In this document: positions 17,761-28,323 of the stretch, in pieces | Numbering within the stretch: position 1 is the first letter of the stretch | How the letters are laid out: each line of letters starts with the position of its first letter | Origin: Kiritimatiellia bacterium | GTDB taxonomy: Bacteria; Verrucomicrobiota; Kiritimatiellia; CAIQIC01; Lenti-01 | Assembly: GCA_028681135.1 (NCBI GenBank) | Contig: JAQUJC010000003.1 | Location: forward strand, 16,263-80,262 | DNA length: 64,000 bases | Direction: 5' to 3' | Notes under the pieces: model-generated | Databases searched by the model: none | What the model saw: only the letters and a program-made list of their open reading frames with translations | Told to the model about the DNA's origin: nothing | Made by a program: the position numbers and the translations under genes

Positions 17761-20079
17761 TCAATAGCTGTAGCCGATGGAAAAGCTGAAGCGGCCTTTG
17801 TCAGACGTAACCGCATCGGTATTCATTGGCCAGGCGTAATCGAGTTGAATCGGGAAGCCGGGGAAGTCGAAACGCACGCCCAGGCCATACCCGTCGAACA
17901 CGTCGCCGTCGCCGATGACTTCATTTGCGCCGTTCTCCTCGTAGAGGTCCAGCCAGACGATGCCCACGTCGTAAAAGAACGCCAAGCGCACCTTTTCGAC
18001 CACTGGCAACGTATACTCCACCGTGGCATAGGCGGCGGAGCGCCCCCCGATGGGCTCTTCCGTTTCGTCTTTAGGCCCCACTTTACGGTACTTGAACGCG
18101 CGAACCGTGCGCGGACCACCCACAAACAGCCGGTCAAACAAGGGCACCCGGTCCGAATCGCCATACTCTTTAATCATCGAGGTCCAGCCGCGGACATTCA
18201 GGACGTGATCGAACCACAGCGGGACATACTGGGAGGCGCGCAGGGTGAACTGGTATGTATCGCTTTCGCCGCCAAAAGGCCCGCCAGCCAGCGTCGCCGC
18301 CACCGACCCGCGAAAACCGCGTGAGGGCAAAAAGGGATGATTACGCGTGTCGCGAATGAGTTCCATCGTGCCGTAGCTCTTGAGCCGCCCGCCCTCTTCC
18401 TGCTTGATCAGATCACTGGCGTAATCCTTGATATTGCGGATGTCGATATCTTCCAGCCCATAAATCCAGTTGACGCGATTAAAGGCAAAGAACGGCTTGC
18501 CCAGCGTGAGCGAACCGCCGGTCGATATCTGGTCGTATTCATCGCTGTAATAGCTGGCCTCGCGCCGGAACAGGTCCAGCCCCAGTGAGAGGCGCCGATT
18601 CAGGAACCACGGTTCGATCAGCGACAGCTCCAGGTCTGTGCGCTCGCTACCGGCTTGCGCGCGTATCCGCAGTCGCTGCCCCCCCCCTGTGAACCGCGGC
18701 CAGCCCATCAGATCAAAGTTGCCCTGTGTCAGCTCCACATAGCCGATCAGATTATCAATGCTCGAAAATCCCGCACCAAACATGAGCTGGCCTGTGCGTT
18801 GCTCCTCGAGATCAAAGATCAGGTTGAAGCGATTCGAGGCCGCCGTCGCCTCTGGATAGGTATTGACGAACGAGAAGTAATTCAGATTGCGCACCCGACT
18901 CTCGCTGGTACGCACGCGCACTTCGTTATACACCTCGCCGGGCACTACGTTGATTTCACGCCGAATCACCTTGTCCTTGGTTTGCGCATTGCCGCGGATT
19001 TCGATGTTTTGGATGTAGGCCAACATGCCCTCGGCCACGTCGTAGGTAACCGCCGCGGTCGCGGCGTTGGTGTCCAGCATCACCCGTGGTTCGACCGCCG
19101 TCTTGATGTACCCGCGCGACCCGTAGAAATCACGAATATTTTGGGCGCTGCGTCGGATGGCCGCGAGGGCCGCCGTCTGATTCGTGCTCGCCACCACCCC
19201 GCCGGCCACCTTCTCGACCGCAAATTGCTCCATCCCCCTTATCCGCCAGTCGCTCAGGGAATACACCGGGCCTTCGTCTATCACAAAGGTAATATCGATT
19301 TTCTTGCGCCCGACATAGACAAAGGTGGGGTCGCTGACGGCCGCCGCCAGGCAGCCCTTATCCATGAGGACCTTGCGGATGCTTTCACGGTCAGCCAGCA
19401 CATGGCCGGGTTCATACAGGCCATCATTGGTGATCCACGTCAACCAGGACGACTGCTTCTGGGTCATCACCTTGAGCAGCTCCTTGCGGTGCGCGTGCCG
19501 GTTGCCCTTGAACAGAATCCGCCGCACCACGGCCCGTCGGCCTTCGTCCACTTCAATGGTCACATCCACAAACCCCGCCTCATCCTCTACCGGTGCCAGG
19601 GTCCAGGTCAGACGCGCATCGGGAAAGAAATCCTTGCGGTAGGCCTCGCGTACCTTTTGGGCGCGCAGGCCGAGCAGGGCATGGTCCACCAGATCGCCGG
19701 CCCCGAGTTCCATTTGGGTCCGCACCTTTTTGTTGCCGAAATAGTCGGCGCCGGCGATGCGCAACATGCGGATGCGCGGTCGTCCCTGTACGCGGTAGAC
19801 CAGCGCCACGCCATCGCCCTCGGTTTCCACGCGCACCTCGGCGTAGGAAAAGACGCCTGCGCGCTGCAAGGCGCGAATATCCTCAGAGAGGGCCGCCCGG
19901 TCGAGTTCCTGCCCCACCCGTGCGCCCACCTGCGCCACCACCTGTTCAGCACTGACCGGCACATCGCCAATAACGGCGACGCGAATATCGCGGACCGGCA
20001 CGGCCCCGGCGACGGTCGCCCACACCATAACCGCCAGTAACGCTGGCGCCCATATCCGTTGTTGCATCGAACGCGTCAT
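17761..20079 (-). CDS. bamA: Outer-membrane protein assembly factor (POTRA + Omp85 barrel)
   Basis: POTRA repeats, GGPRTVRAFKYRKVGP barrel motif, C-terminal aromatic FSFSIGYSY; start overlaps dnaB stop (ATGA). Confidence 0.9.
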   Translation of the reverse strand: MTRSMQQRIWAPALLAVMVWATVAGAVPVRDIRVAVIGDVPVSAEQVVAQVGARVGQELDRAALSEDIRALQRAGVFSYAEVRVETEGDGVALVYRVQGRPRIRMLRIAGADYFGNKKVRTQMELGAGDLVDHALLGLRAQKVREAYRKDFFPDARLTWTLAPVEDEAGFVDVTIEVDEGRRAVVRRILFKGNRHAHRKELLKVMTQKQSSWLTWITNDGLYEPGHVLADRESIRKVLMDKGCLAAAVSDPTFVYVGRKKIDITFVIDEGPVYSLSDWRIRGMEQFAVEKVAGGVVASTNQTAALAAIRRSAQNIRDFYGSRGYIKTAVEPRVMLDTNAATAAVTYDVAEGMLAYIQNIEIRGNAQTKDKVIRREINVVPGEVYNEVRVRTSESRVRNLNYFSFVNTYPEATAASNRFNLIFDLEEQRTGQLMFGAGFSSIDNLIGYVELTQGNFDLMGWPRFTGGGQRLRIRAQAGSERTDLELSLIEPWFLNRRLSLGLDLFRREASYYSDEYDQISTGGSLTLGKPFFAFNRVNWIYGLEDIDIRNIKDYASDLIKQEEGGRLKSYGTMELIRDTRNHPFLPSRGFRGSVAATLAGGPFGGESDTYQFTLRASQYVPLWFDHVLNVRGWTSMIKEYGDSDRVPLFDRLFVGGPRTVRAFKYRKVGPKDETEEPIGGRSAAYATVEYTLPVVEKVRLAFFYDVGIVWLDLYEENGANEVIGDGDVFDGYGLGVRFDFPGFPIQLDYAWPMNTDAVTSDKGRFSFSIGYSY

Positions 20080-21488
20080 CCTTCCTCCGGATCAATGCCA
20101 TCAAAGCGATTGCTGAAGCGAGTGAAACTCTCATCAAAATCCAAGTGAATCTCGCCCACGGGTCCATTGCGGTGTTTGGCAATATCCAATACCGCCAGGC
20201 GCGTATCGTCGGCATGTTGATCCTGTTTGTAGCGGGACGGGCGCCGCAGCAGCATCACCACATCCGCATCCTGCTCGATGGCGCCGGAATCGCGCAGGTC
20301 CGAGAGCTTGGGCACCGCACTCTTGGAATCGCGCGTTTCGGGCGCGCGGCTAAGCTGACTCAGTACCAGCACCGGCACCTTCAGCTCCTTGGCCATGCCC
20401 TTGAGCGCCTGTGAAATTGCCGCGGTTTCGCGCTGGCGGCCTTCCTGGGAAAATTTCGAGAAATTCATCAGTTGCAGATAATCCACCACAATGAAGCGAA
20501 TGCCGTACTTGCGTTTGAGGCGACGCGCGCGAGCCCGCAAATCCAGCGCTTCGAGCCCGGCGGTATCATCGAGATAGATCGGCGCGCTGCGCAATATGTC
20601 CGCCGCGGCAATCAGTTTCCCGTGGGCCTCCTGGTTCACCTTGCCCCGCGATAAATCCTGGCTGGGCACCCCCGCGTGGCAGCAAATCATGCGCCGCACC
20701 AGTGATTCTCCCGACATTTCCAGGCTGAAGACCGCCACCGGCACCGGCGTCTGATGTCGAGCGCCCAACGCGACATTCTCTGCAATATTCAGCGCCAGCG
20801 ACGTTTTACCCATCGATGGGCGCGCCGCCAGCACGATCAGGTCGGAATTCTGCATGCCCAGCAGCATCTCATCAATATGCATAAAGCCAGTCGAAAGCCC
20901 CGTGATCCCCTTTTTCTCAGAGATCAGCTTCTCGACCTCCTTCATTTCGTCTTCGATGAGATTCCCAAACGTGCGATCTGTGCTGACCCGTTGCTCGCTG
21001 AGAGCATAAAAGGCTTCCTCCGCCGTCCCCAGCAACGATTCCGCCTCCTGCTCGCCCTTATACACATCCTCGGTCACAAGGCGCGCCGCATCGATGATGC
21101 GCCGCATCAGGTGGTTATCATAGACGAGCTGGATATAGTAATCCGCGTGGGCGGTAGTGGGCGTGCCATCAATCAGGCGCGCCAATTCCTCCTCGCCCCC
21201 GACGCCGTCGAGCTGCTGATTTTCGCGCAGGCGATCGACGACGGTGACCAAATCGACCGGTTTGCGGGCCGAATGCAACGCCAGCATCGTCTCAAAGAGT
21301 GCCTGATGCGTCTGCACATAGAAGGACTCAACGGTGATCTGGCGTTCGATGCACAGGTCCAGGATGCGGGCGGCATCCTGCAAGGCACAGCCCAGCACAG
21401 CCCGTTCCGCATCCTCACTGTGGGGAGGAATGCGCTCGCCGGGACGCAGTGCCCGCGCACCCGGACCCGCCTGTGCTGCGCCGGCCAT
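20076..21488 (-). CDS. dnaB: Replicative DNA helicase
   Basis: PPHSEDAERAVLG, LAARPSMGKTSLALNIAENVA, VVDYLQLM, DLRDSGAIEQDADVVMLLRR. Confidence 0.97.
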   Translation of the reverse strand: MAGAAQAGPGARALRPGERIPPHSEDAERAVLGCALQDAARILDLCIERQITVESFYVQTHQALFETMLALHSARKPVDLVTVVDRLRENQQLDGVGGEEELARLIDGTPTTAHADYYIQLVYDNHLMRRIIDAARLVTEDVYKGEQEAESLLGTAEEAFYALSEQRVSTDRTFGNLIEDEMKEVEKLISEKKGITGLSTGFMHIDEMLLGMQNSDLIVLAARPSMGKTSLALNIAENVALGARHQTPVPVAVFSLEMSGESLVRRMICCHAGVPSQDLSRGKVNQEAHGKLIAAADILRSAPIYLDDTAGLEALDLRARARRLKRKYGIRFIVVDYLQLMNFSKFSQEGRQRETAAISQALKGMAKELKVPVLVLSQLSRAPETRDSKSAVPKLSDLRDSGAIEQDADVVMLLRRPSRYKQDQHADDTRLAVLDIAKHRNGPVGEIHLDFDESFTRFSNRFDGIDPEEG

Positions 21489-21501
21489 CGCTCGCCGCTC
21501 C

Positions 21502-21987
21502 CTAAGCCGTCGTCAGGGGTTCTTCGGTCACCCGTTCGCTGACAACCTTAACTTTCAGCGTGCCGCGCACCTCGGGATGCAGATGCAGTTCCGCCTCCTG
21601 CTCGCCCAGGGCTTTGAACGGCTCGTACATCACCAACTGCTTCTTTTGCAACTCGATGCCGTCTGCCGCCAGCTTGGCCAGAATATCGGCCGCGCTGACG
21701 GAACCGAACAACCGTCCCTCGGCATTGGCCTTGACGGAGCACGTCACAACCTTGCCTTCAAGCTGGCTCAACAACGCTTGCGCTTGTTCTTTTTCGTGTT
21801 CCAACCGCACGGCTGCTTCGGCCCGTTTTTTCTCGACGAGCCGCTTGGTCCCCAGCGTCATGACAACGGCCAGCTTCTGGGGGAAGAGGTAGTTGCGTGC
21901 ATAGCCCGACCGAACCCGGCAGGCATCGCCTGAACGGCCCAGATCGGCGACATCCTCTAACAAAATAACTTCAATGGATTTGCCCAT
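21502..21987 (-). CDS. rplI: 50S ribosomal protein L9
   Basis: MxVILLEDVADLGRSGDxxxVRSGYARNYLFPQKLA. Confidence 0.97.
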   Translation of the reverse strand: MGKSIEVILLEDVADLGRSGDACRVRSGYARNYLFPQKLAVVMTLGTKRLVEKKRAEAAVRLEHEKEQAQALLSQLEGKVVTCSVKANAEGRLFGSVSAADILAKLAADGIELQKKQLVMYEPFKALGEQEAELHLHPEVRGTLKVKVVSERVTEEPLTTA

Positions 21988-22009
21988 GGCACACCTATCT
22001 TTCCGCCGC

Positions 22010-22249
22010 CTATGGCAGCAATCCCATCACCCGTGCGCGGCGGATCGCCCGCTTGACTTGGCGCTGTTGCTTGGCGTTTGCCCCAGTCACACGGCCCGGC
22101 AAAATTTTGCCACGCTCGGTCATGAACTTGCGCAGGAATTCATAGTCCCGGTAGTCCACCTGCTGATCCGCCTTCAACAAGCGGGTGCGCTTGCGCGCGT
22201 CGTCCGACGCGGATGCGCGGGAAGTTCGTTTTCTCTTTGGTTTCATCAT
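22010..22249 (-). CDS. rpsR: 30S ribosomal protein S18
   Basis: [49 protein letters not shown]. Confidence 0.96.
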   Translation of the reverse strand: MMKPKRKRTSRASASDDARKRTRLLKADQQVDYRDYEFLRKFMTERGKILPGRVTGANAKQQRQVKRAIRRARVMGLLP

Positions 22250-22267
22250 CGTCGTCCTTGCTCTATG

Positions 22268-22729
22268 TTAAAAGGGAATTTCCTCGTCGTCAGAGGGCTT
22301 GCTCAGTGGTTCGTCAAACGACGGTTTGGCGGCGGGAGCCTCTCCCCCGGGGGGGGTATCACGCATGGGAGCACTTCCGCCCCCCTCGCGGCGGGGGCCG
22401 CTCAAAAACTGCACGCGATCCGCGCGTACTTTCAGACGCGAGCGTTTCTGGCCGGTTTCTTTGTCATCCCACGTATCCAATTGCAGGCGACCTTCCACAA
22501 AGACGGGAGAGCCTTTGGACAGGTATTGCGTGCAGGTCTCGGCCTGCCGATCCCAGACATCTACATCGAGGAACACGGTCCGCTCGACATCTTCACCGCT
22601 CTTGCTTTTGAACGACTCGTTCACCGCCATGCGCAGGGTCGAAACCGCTGTGCCCGACGGGATGCGGCGCAACTCCGGATCATGCGTCAGGTTACCGATC
22701 AGTAAAACTTTATTCAGCGCTGCCATCAT
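22268..22729 (-). CDS. ssb: Single-stranded DNA-binding protein
   Basis: LNKVLLIGNLTHDPELRRIPSGTAV...; acidic tip DDEEIPF. Confidence 0.97.
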   Translation of the reverse strand: MMAALNKVLLIGNLTHDPELRRIPSGTAVSTLRMAVNESFKSKSGEDVERTVFLDVDVWDRQAETCTQYLSKGSPVFVEGRLQLDTWDDKETGQKRSRLKVRADRVQFLSGPRREGGGSAPMRDTPPGGEAPAAKPSFDEPLSKPSDDEEIPF

Positions 22730-23057
22730 CCGCTCCCTTCTCCGGTGCGGGCGGGGCGGGCGGCGCCACCACCACCTGGACACGGAACACATCGTTGTTC
22801 AGCTTCAGACGCGCCAACAACGGCGGCAGCTTGTCGCCGCCCAACGCAAACGCCATCAGGCCGTAATGCCCGCTGCGCTGCTTCTGCATCGGACGGGCAA
22901 ACTCCCGCCGACCCAGCCGCGTACAGCTCGACATCGAGCCGCCAAACTTTTCAATCTCACCCCGGACCGTTTCCACTGCTCCGTCCCAGTCCGCATCTTT
23001 CAGGCTTTCCCGAAAGATAATCATTGCCTCGTATTTATTCACCTCGTGCCTCCTCAA
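22710..23057 (-). CDS. rpsF: 30S ribosomal protein S6
   Basis: NKYEAMIIFRESLKD...GRREFARPMQKQRSGHYGLMAF. Confidence 0.93.
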   Translation of the reverse strand: MRRHEVNKYEAMIIFRESLKDADWDGAVETVRGEIEKFGGSMSSCTRLGRREFARPMQKQRSGHYGLMAFALGGDKLPPLLARLKLNNDVFRVQVVVAPPAPPAPEKGADDGSAE

Positions 23058-23617
23058 TTATACTGGTTCATGGCACTGTCCACGCTATGGGTCAGCAGAT
23101 GGTCCACGGCCTCCGCTGCACGGCTGGCAGTATCGGCCAAAACTTGCCGATCACCAGCGCTCATTCGTTCCAGTACATGATCTTTCAAATGTTGTCCTTG
23201 TTCCTGTTCTCCAACTCCAATTCGCACCCGTACAAACGTCTCGCTGCCCAGATGCTCGATCACCGACTTCATTCCGTTGTGGCCGCCCGCGCTACCGCCC
23301 GGTCGAATCCGCATCTTACCCAAGGGCAGATTGACGTCATCGGTCACCACAATCAAGTCTTTCGCGGTCAGACCCGCCGAGCGCATCAACGCCCGCAACA
23401 CCGTGCCACTCCGATTCATATAGGTCAAGGGTTTGGCGAGCAGCAGCGGCTCGCGGCCCTCTTGCGACACCTTGGCGCTTTGCACCGGGCGTCGCCAGGA
23501 ACGGCGCAACACCGCCCCGTAGCGCCGAGCAATCTCGTCTAGAACCAGCCAGCCGGCATTGTGCCGTGTCTGCGCATATGCCCGGCCAGGATTCCCGAGA
23601 CCCACGATCAGTTTCAT
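23054..23617 (-). CDS. pth: Peptidyl-tRNA hydrolase
   Basis: MKLIVGLGNPGRAYAQTRHNAGW...GSAGGHNGMKSVIEHLGS. Confidence 0.97.
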   Translation of the reverse strand: MKLIVGLGNPGRAYAQTRHNAGWLVLDEIARRYGAVLRRSWRRPVQSAKVSQEGREPLLLAKPLTYMNRSGTVLRALMRSAGLTAKDLIVVTDDVNLPLGKMRIRPGGSAGGHNGMKSVIEHLGSETFVRVRIGVGEQEQGQHLKDHVLERMSAGDRQVLADTASRAAEAVDHLLTHSVDSAMNQYN

Positions 23618-23647
23618 GTCGGCCCGCTTTTCGCCTGTGTCCTCAAC

Positions 23648-24340
23648 CTACTTCTTCTCTTTTTCGTCCTGGGCTTTCTCGCCTTCTTCTTCCTTCTTCT
23701 CGGTCAATACTTCTGGACTCGCTTCGCCCGCTTCCGCTTCCGCCTCTGCTTCTTCCTCGGCTGTTTCTTCTTCCAGACGCGGCGCGGCCACCGCCACGAT
23801 CACCTGGTCCAATTCATCCAGCAGTTTGTGCTTCGCCGCATCCACCTTCACGTCCTCGACGCGCAGGATGTCGCCCACGTTCAAATTCGTCACGTCCAGT
23901 TCCAGCTCATCAATGACATCGCCGGGCAGACACTCCATCGCCACGGTCCGCATGACGTGCTCCAGCAACCCGCCGTGTTGGGCCACCCCGATGGGCACCC
24001 CCACCAGTTTCACCGGCACCTCGATCGAAATCGTCCGGCTCATGGAGACCTCGTAGAGGTCCGCGTGGATAATGCGGCCCGTAATCGGGTGGTGCTGCAG
24101 CGCCTTGACCATCACCTTGCTGATCTTGTCCATTCCCTCAACCTCTAGGTCCAGGATCATGTTTTCACTGCGGTGGTCGCGCAGCAACATCACAAAATCA
24201 TGTTCATTGAGCTGAATATCCAGCCCTGGACGTCCCTCGCCATACGCCACCGCGGGAACCCATCCCGTACGGCGCAGACGGCCAGAGGCCGCGCTGCCTT
24301 TTGCCTCGCGCAACTGGGCTATCAGTTTTGTTTTTTTCAT
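23648..24340 (-). CDS. rplY: 50S ribosomal protein L25/Ctc family
   Basis: L25 beta-barrel plus TL5 C-terminal domain with acidic/charged tail. Confidence 0.9.
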   Translation of the reverse strand: MKKTKLIAQLREAKGSAASGRLRRTGWVPAVAYGEGRPGLDIQLNEHDFVMLLRDHRSENMILDLEVEGMDKISKVMVKALQHHPITGRIIHADLYEVSMSRTISIEVPVKLVGVPIGVAQHGGLLEHVMRTVAMECLPGDVIDELELDVTNLNVGDILRVEDVKVDAAKHKLLDELDQVIVAVAAPRLEEETAEEEAEAEAEAGEASPEVLTEKKEEEGEKAQDEKEKK

Positions 24341-25311
24341 TGCGTTCTCCCTTGATGAATCTCGAACAGTTTGGAGACCGATTCGTCTCCGTAAATCCGC
24401 TTAATGGCATCGCCGAGCAGGTCCGCCACCGACAACACCGTGATGGGGAAGTTATTCCAGCTTTGGGGCGGCAGACTATCGGTGGTGATGAGTTCTTCGA
24501 TCGGCGATTCCTTCAGCCGTTGAATCCCCAATTCGGTGATTGGGCAGTGACTCACTGCCGCCCGCACCGATTTGGCCCCATTATCTTTGGCCATCCTCGC
24601 CGCAGCGCACAGTGTTCCCGCCGTCGTGGTAATATCATCCGCCAGAACACAGTCCTTGCCCTCGACATCGCCCACCAATTCCAATGCCTCCACCTCCGTA
24701 GGCGATATGCGATGTTTGCCCGCCAACGCCAGACCGGCGTTGAGCAACTGCGAATAGGAATGAGCCATTTTGAGGCCGCCGGGGTCCGGCGCCACCACCA
24801 CGCAGTTATCCGGCGGCATTTTCTCGCGCAGGTAACGCACCAGCAGCGGTGCGGCATATAAATGATCCACCGGAATATCGAAAAAGGCTTGAATCTGCGG
24901 CGAGTGCAAATCAATCGTCAGGACCCGATCCACCCCCGCCGCCACCAGCAAATTGGCCACCAACTTGGCCGAAATCGGCACCCGCGAGCGGTCTTTGCGG
25001 TCCTGCCGCGCATAGGCAAAAAACGGCATAACCGCCGTGATCCGTCGGGCCGACGCCCGTCGCGCCGCGTCCGTCATGATCAGCAATTCCATCAGGTATT
25101 CGTTCGGCAGCATCCCCGTGGACTGGATGATGAACACATCGCGCCCCCGCACCGTTTCCTCATAGGTCACGGATATTTCGCCATCGGGAAAGCGCGTCAC
25201 GTTGGCTGCACTCAACGGAATACCCACCCGCGAAGCAATTTTCTCTGCCAGCGGGCGATTCGCATTTCCCGTAAAAAGTTTGATATGGTTCTGCATGTCG
25301 TTCATGTTCAT
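24337..25311 (-). CDS. prs: Ribose-phosphate pyrophosphokinase
   Basis: KLFTGNANRPLAEKIASRVG, FPDGEISVTYEE, VVVAPDPGGLKMA, CVLADDITTTAGTL; ATG at 25311. Confidence 0.97.
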   Translation of the reverse strand: MNMNDMQNHIKLFTGNANRPLAEKIASRVGIPLSAANVTRFPDGEISVTYEETVRGRDVFIIQSTGMLPNEYLMELLIMTDAARRASARRITAVMPFFAYARQDRKDRSRVPISAKLVANLLVAAGVDRVLTIDLHSPQIQAFFDIPVDHLYAAPLLVRYLREKMPPDNCVVVAPDPGGLKMAHSYSQLLNAGLALAGKHRISPTEVEALELVGDVEGKDCVLADDITTTAGTLCAAARMAKDNGAKSVRAAVSHCPITELGIQRLKESPIEELITTDSLPPQSWNNFPITVLSVADLLGDAIKRIYGDESVSKLFEIHQGRTQ

Positions 25312-25334
25312 TCCGTCTGTTCCTGGCAGTGCAA

Positions 25335-25409
25335 TGGTTGCCCGACAAGGATTTGAACCTTGACTCTGGCCTCCAAAGGGCCGTGTGCTACCATTACACC
25401 ATCGGGCAA
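25335..25409 (-). tRNA. tRNA-Gln(UUG) with encoded CCA
   Basis: Reverse strand TTGCCCGATGGTGTAATGGTAGCACACGGCCCTTTGGAGGCCAGAGTCAAGGTTCAAATCCTTGTCGGGCAACCA folds as a cloverleaf; anticodon loop CTTTGGA. Confidence 0.96.
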
Positions 25410-25640
25410 TGCGTTCATTAGCCTCCCGCAGCCGCGCACCGGCAGCCCTTTCGGCGCCGTGCCCGACCGTGACAAAGAACAAACTGACCCGTCCCTGCGG
25501 ACAGACCTGTCTAAGAAACTCGCGCACCTTATCCGCCTCCCCCGCAAAAGTCAATCCCCTGAATCATTTGTCCCTCCGCCCGGGCGCACCTGCCCCCCCC
25601 CCTTGCCTCGCCCCCGCTACATGCGGTAGGGTTTACCGAT

Positions 25641-26771
25641 ATGGACCTGTCGATTATGTTAACCTACCGCTGCAACTCGCGCTGTGCGATGTGCCACAGT
25701 TGGCAGCATCCCACTGTGCCGGACGAGGAAATCACCCTGGATACCCTCGCCCGCTTGCCGGGCGGCTTCGACTCCCTGAATCTCACCGGCGGCGAACCCA
25801 CCCTGCGCGCCGACCTCGAGGCCATTGTCGACCTGCTGCATCCTAAAACCCGCCACCTCGAAATCTCCACCAATGGCCTGCAAGCCGATACGCTCGAGCG
25901 GATCATTCAACAACATCCCGACGTGAAGATTCGCATCTCCCTCGACGGCATGGGCCCCCGAAACGACGCCATTCGCGGCGAAAAGGACGGTTTTGAACGC
26001 AAGCAAGCCACCCTGACACGCTTGGCGGCCGCCGGCGGCCGCGACCTCGGCTTTGCCACCACCTTCCAGGACGACAACTGCGATCAGGTGCTCGATATCT
26101 ACCGGCTGTCTGGCACATTCGGCGGCGACATGGCCACTTCCGCCCTGCACAACGGCTTCCAGTTCCACAAAATCGACAACGAACCCTATAATCGGGTGCG
26201 CATCGCCCGCGCCATCGAGCCACTCGTCGTGGAGCTGCTCAAATCGCGCCGCCCCCAGAACTGGTTTCGCGCCTATCTCAATCTCGGCCTGATGAAAAAA
26301 GTGCTAGGCCAGCCCCGTCTGATTCCCTGCACCGCCGGGCACGACTTCGCCTTCGTGGACCCCTGGGGGCGCGTCTACGCCTGCAACGTCCGCCCCGACC
26401 TCGAAATCGGCGACCTGACCACGCAATCATGGAAGGACATCCTCAAGAGCCCGCGCGCCGTCGAAGCCCGCACCAAGGTCGCCCGCTGCACCCACAACTG
26501 CTGGATGGTCGGTTCGCCCAAGACCGCCATTCGCCCCCCCCACCGGCCTACCGTGCCCCGCCTCCCCCCCCTGGCCTGGGTGTTCGTCAATAAATTGCGC
26601 GCCAGCGTCGGCCGCCCCATCCCTTTTGAGCGATATGTCGATTTCTCCGATGTCGCCCAGAGCCCTATCGTTCCCAAACGCCAAAGCTGGCAGGGCAAAC
26701 CCTTTCGCCCCACCGTCCAGAAAAAGACCGAAACCCCCTATGGTGCTTTCAACAACGTAATGAATAAGTGA
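25641..26771 (+). CDS. Radical SAM protein with SPASM-like C-terminus
   Basis: LTYRCNSRCAMCHSW CxxxCxxC, LTGGEP, C-terminal CNVRPDLEIGDL and Cys cluster. Confidence 0.9.
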   Translation: MDLSIMLTYRCNSRCAMCHSWQHPTVPDEEITLDTLARLPGGFDSLNLTGGEPTLRADLEAIVDLLHPKTRHLEISTNGLQADTLERIIQQHPDVKIRISLDGMGPRNDAIRGEKDGFERKQATLTRLAAAGGRDLGFATTFQDDNCDQVLDIYRLSGTFGGDMATSALHNGFQFHKIDNEPYNRVRIARAIEPLVVELLKSRRPQNWFRAYLNLGLMKKVLGQPRLIPCTAGHDFAFVDPWGRVYACNVRPDLEIGDLTTQSWKDILKSPRAVEARTKVARCTHNCWMVGSPKTAIRPPHRPTVPRLPPLAWVFVNKLRASVGRPIPFERYVDFSDVAQSPIVPKRQSWQGKPFRPTVQKKTETPYGAFNNVMNK

Positions 26772-26776
26772 GCCCA

Positions 26777-27919
26777 ATGAATATAGCCATCCTTGGAAGT
26801 AAATCCCTTCCCGCCTTTGCGGGTGCCGACCGCGTCGCCGAGAATATCTTGCGGCATCTGCCCACCGACGACGGCAACCAGTACCACATCTATGTCGTCC
26901 GCACCCCCGCTCAGCCCCGGGCATTCGATCACGCCCCGAACCTGCGCGTCATCCCCATCCGGGCCATGACCGGCAAACACAGCCGCGCCACGACCTTTTT
27001 CCTGTTCAGTGCTCTGCACTGCGCCCTGTGCCTGCGCCCCGATCTCGCCCATGCCCACGACTCCGCCTTCGGGCCATTCGCGTGGATTCTGCGCCTCTTG
27101 CGACCGCGCATGCCCATTGTCGGCACCTTTCATGGCAACCCCTACGAAAGGGCGAAGTGGAGCCGCTTCGCCAAATGGTTCCTGCGCGTCTCGGAAGCGG
27201 CCTTTATCCACGCCAGTCATCAACTCACAACCGTCGCCCGTGCCAAGGTCGCCGACGTGCAGGCCCGGAGCCAGGTGCCCATTGAGTTCATCCCGAATGG
27301 GGTCAATCCCAACTCGGATATTCCCTCGACCGGCCTGGCCCAACAGCACGGCCTCATCCCGGGCCAGTATCTCATGTTCGCCGCCGGCCGCATGGACCCC
27401 ACCAAGGGCCTGCACCATTTGCTCGATGCCCTGGACACCGTGAAACCCGATTTGCCCCTCCTGGTCGTGGGCGGCTTCGAAGGCCATAACCAGGACTATT
27501 CCAAACAGCTCCTCGCCCGTTGCAACGCCACCCCCCGCCTCGTGTTGCTCCCGCGCCTCCTGACCCAGCCCGAACTCTTTGAACTCGTCGCCGGGGCCAA
27601 GCTCTTCGTCTTCCCCTCCGAGATCGAAGCCATGAGCATGATGCTGCTCGAAGTCATCTCCTGCGGCGTCCCGGTGCTCGCCAGCGATATTGCCGAAAAC
27701 ACCGAGGTCACCGGTCCGGACTACCCCTGGCTGTTTCGTAATGCCGATGCCGCCCATCTCGCCGAACAACTCGCCCGCTTCCTCCGCGATGGCCCCGGCC
27801 CCGAGACCGTCGCCCTGCGCGAGCGGTGCGCCCGTGATTTCAATTGGACCGTCATTGCCGAGCGCTACCTCGCTCACTTCAAGCGCCTGGCCCCCTCCCC
27901 GAAGGAGACCCCCCTATGA
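26777..27919 (+). CDS. Glycosyltransferase family 4
   Basis: FIPNGVN, FVFPSEIEAMSMMLLEVISCGVPVLASD; ATG at 26777. Confidence 0.9.
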   Translation: MNIAILGSKSLPAFAGADRVAENILRHLPTDDGNQYHIYVVRTPAQPRAFDHAPNLRVIPIRAMTGKHSRATTFFLFSALHCALCLRPDLAHAHDSAFGPFAWILRLLRPRMPIVGTFHGNPYERAKWSRFAKWFLRVSEAAFIHASHQLTTVARAKVADVQARSQVPIEFIPNGVNPNSDIPSTGLAQQHGLIPGQYLMFAAGRMDPTKGLHHLLDALDTVKPDLPLLVVGGFEGHNQDYSKQLLARCNATPRLVLLPRLLTQPELFELVAGAKLFVFPSEIEAMSMMLLEVISCGVPVLASDIAENTEVTGPDYPWLFRNADAAHLAEQLARFLRDGPGPETVALRERCARDFNWTVIAERYLAHFKRLAPSPKETPL

Positions 27920-28323
27920 CGGCATCCCGCACTCGCGTCGAACGCTGGGAAAACAAACTCCAACAGGTCTTCGATGAAATCGATGCCGAATTGGAGGCCG
28001 AAGGCCGCAATCTGAAATACACGCGCCATCCCGCCCGCCCCCCCGCCGGCGCCACCGGCAACCCCGAAGACGATGGCCTATTCGATCTCGGCGCCGCGTT
28101 TTCTGTCGGCATCGGCTCACGCCACGGCCGCGGCTATGTCGTCCAGGCCCGCATTGCCACGCTCGATCATGTCTCCGCCGCCGCGCAGAAAAAGCTCGAA
28201 GACGACGTTGCCCGCCGCCTGCGCAAAAAGCTCCCGGCCGCCTTCCCCGGCGTCAAACTACACGTCAATCGCGACGGCCACGTCTATAAAATCCACGGCG
28301 ACCTTTCACTCGGCCAAGTGTAA
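27916..28323 (+). CDS. Hypothetical protein
   Basis: 135 aa, start overlaps preceding stop (ATGA); no recognised motif. Confidence 0.6.
   Translation: MTASRTRVERWENKLQQVFDEIDAELEAEGRNLKYTRHPARPPAGATGNPEDDGLFDLGAAFSVGIGSRHGRGYVVQARIATLDHVSAAAQKKLEDDVARRLRKKLPAAFPGVKLHVNRDGHVYKIHGDLSLGQV

Noticed and set aside
18655-20040. 461-aa open frame antisense to bamA
   Set aside because: Shadow ORF without recognisable domain signatures.
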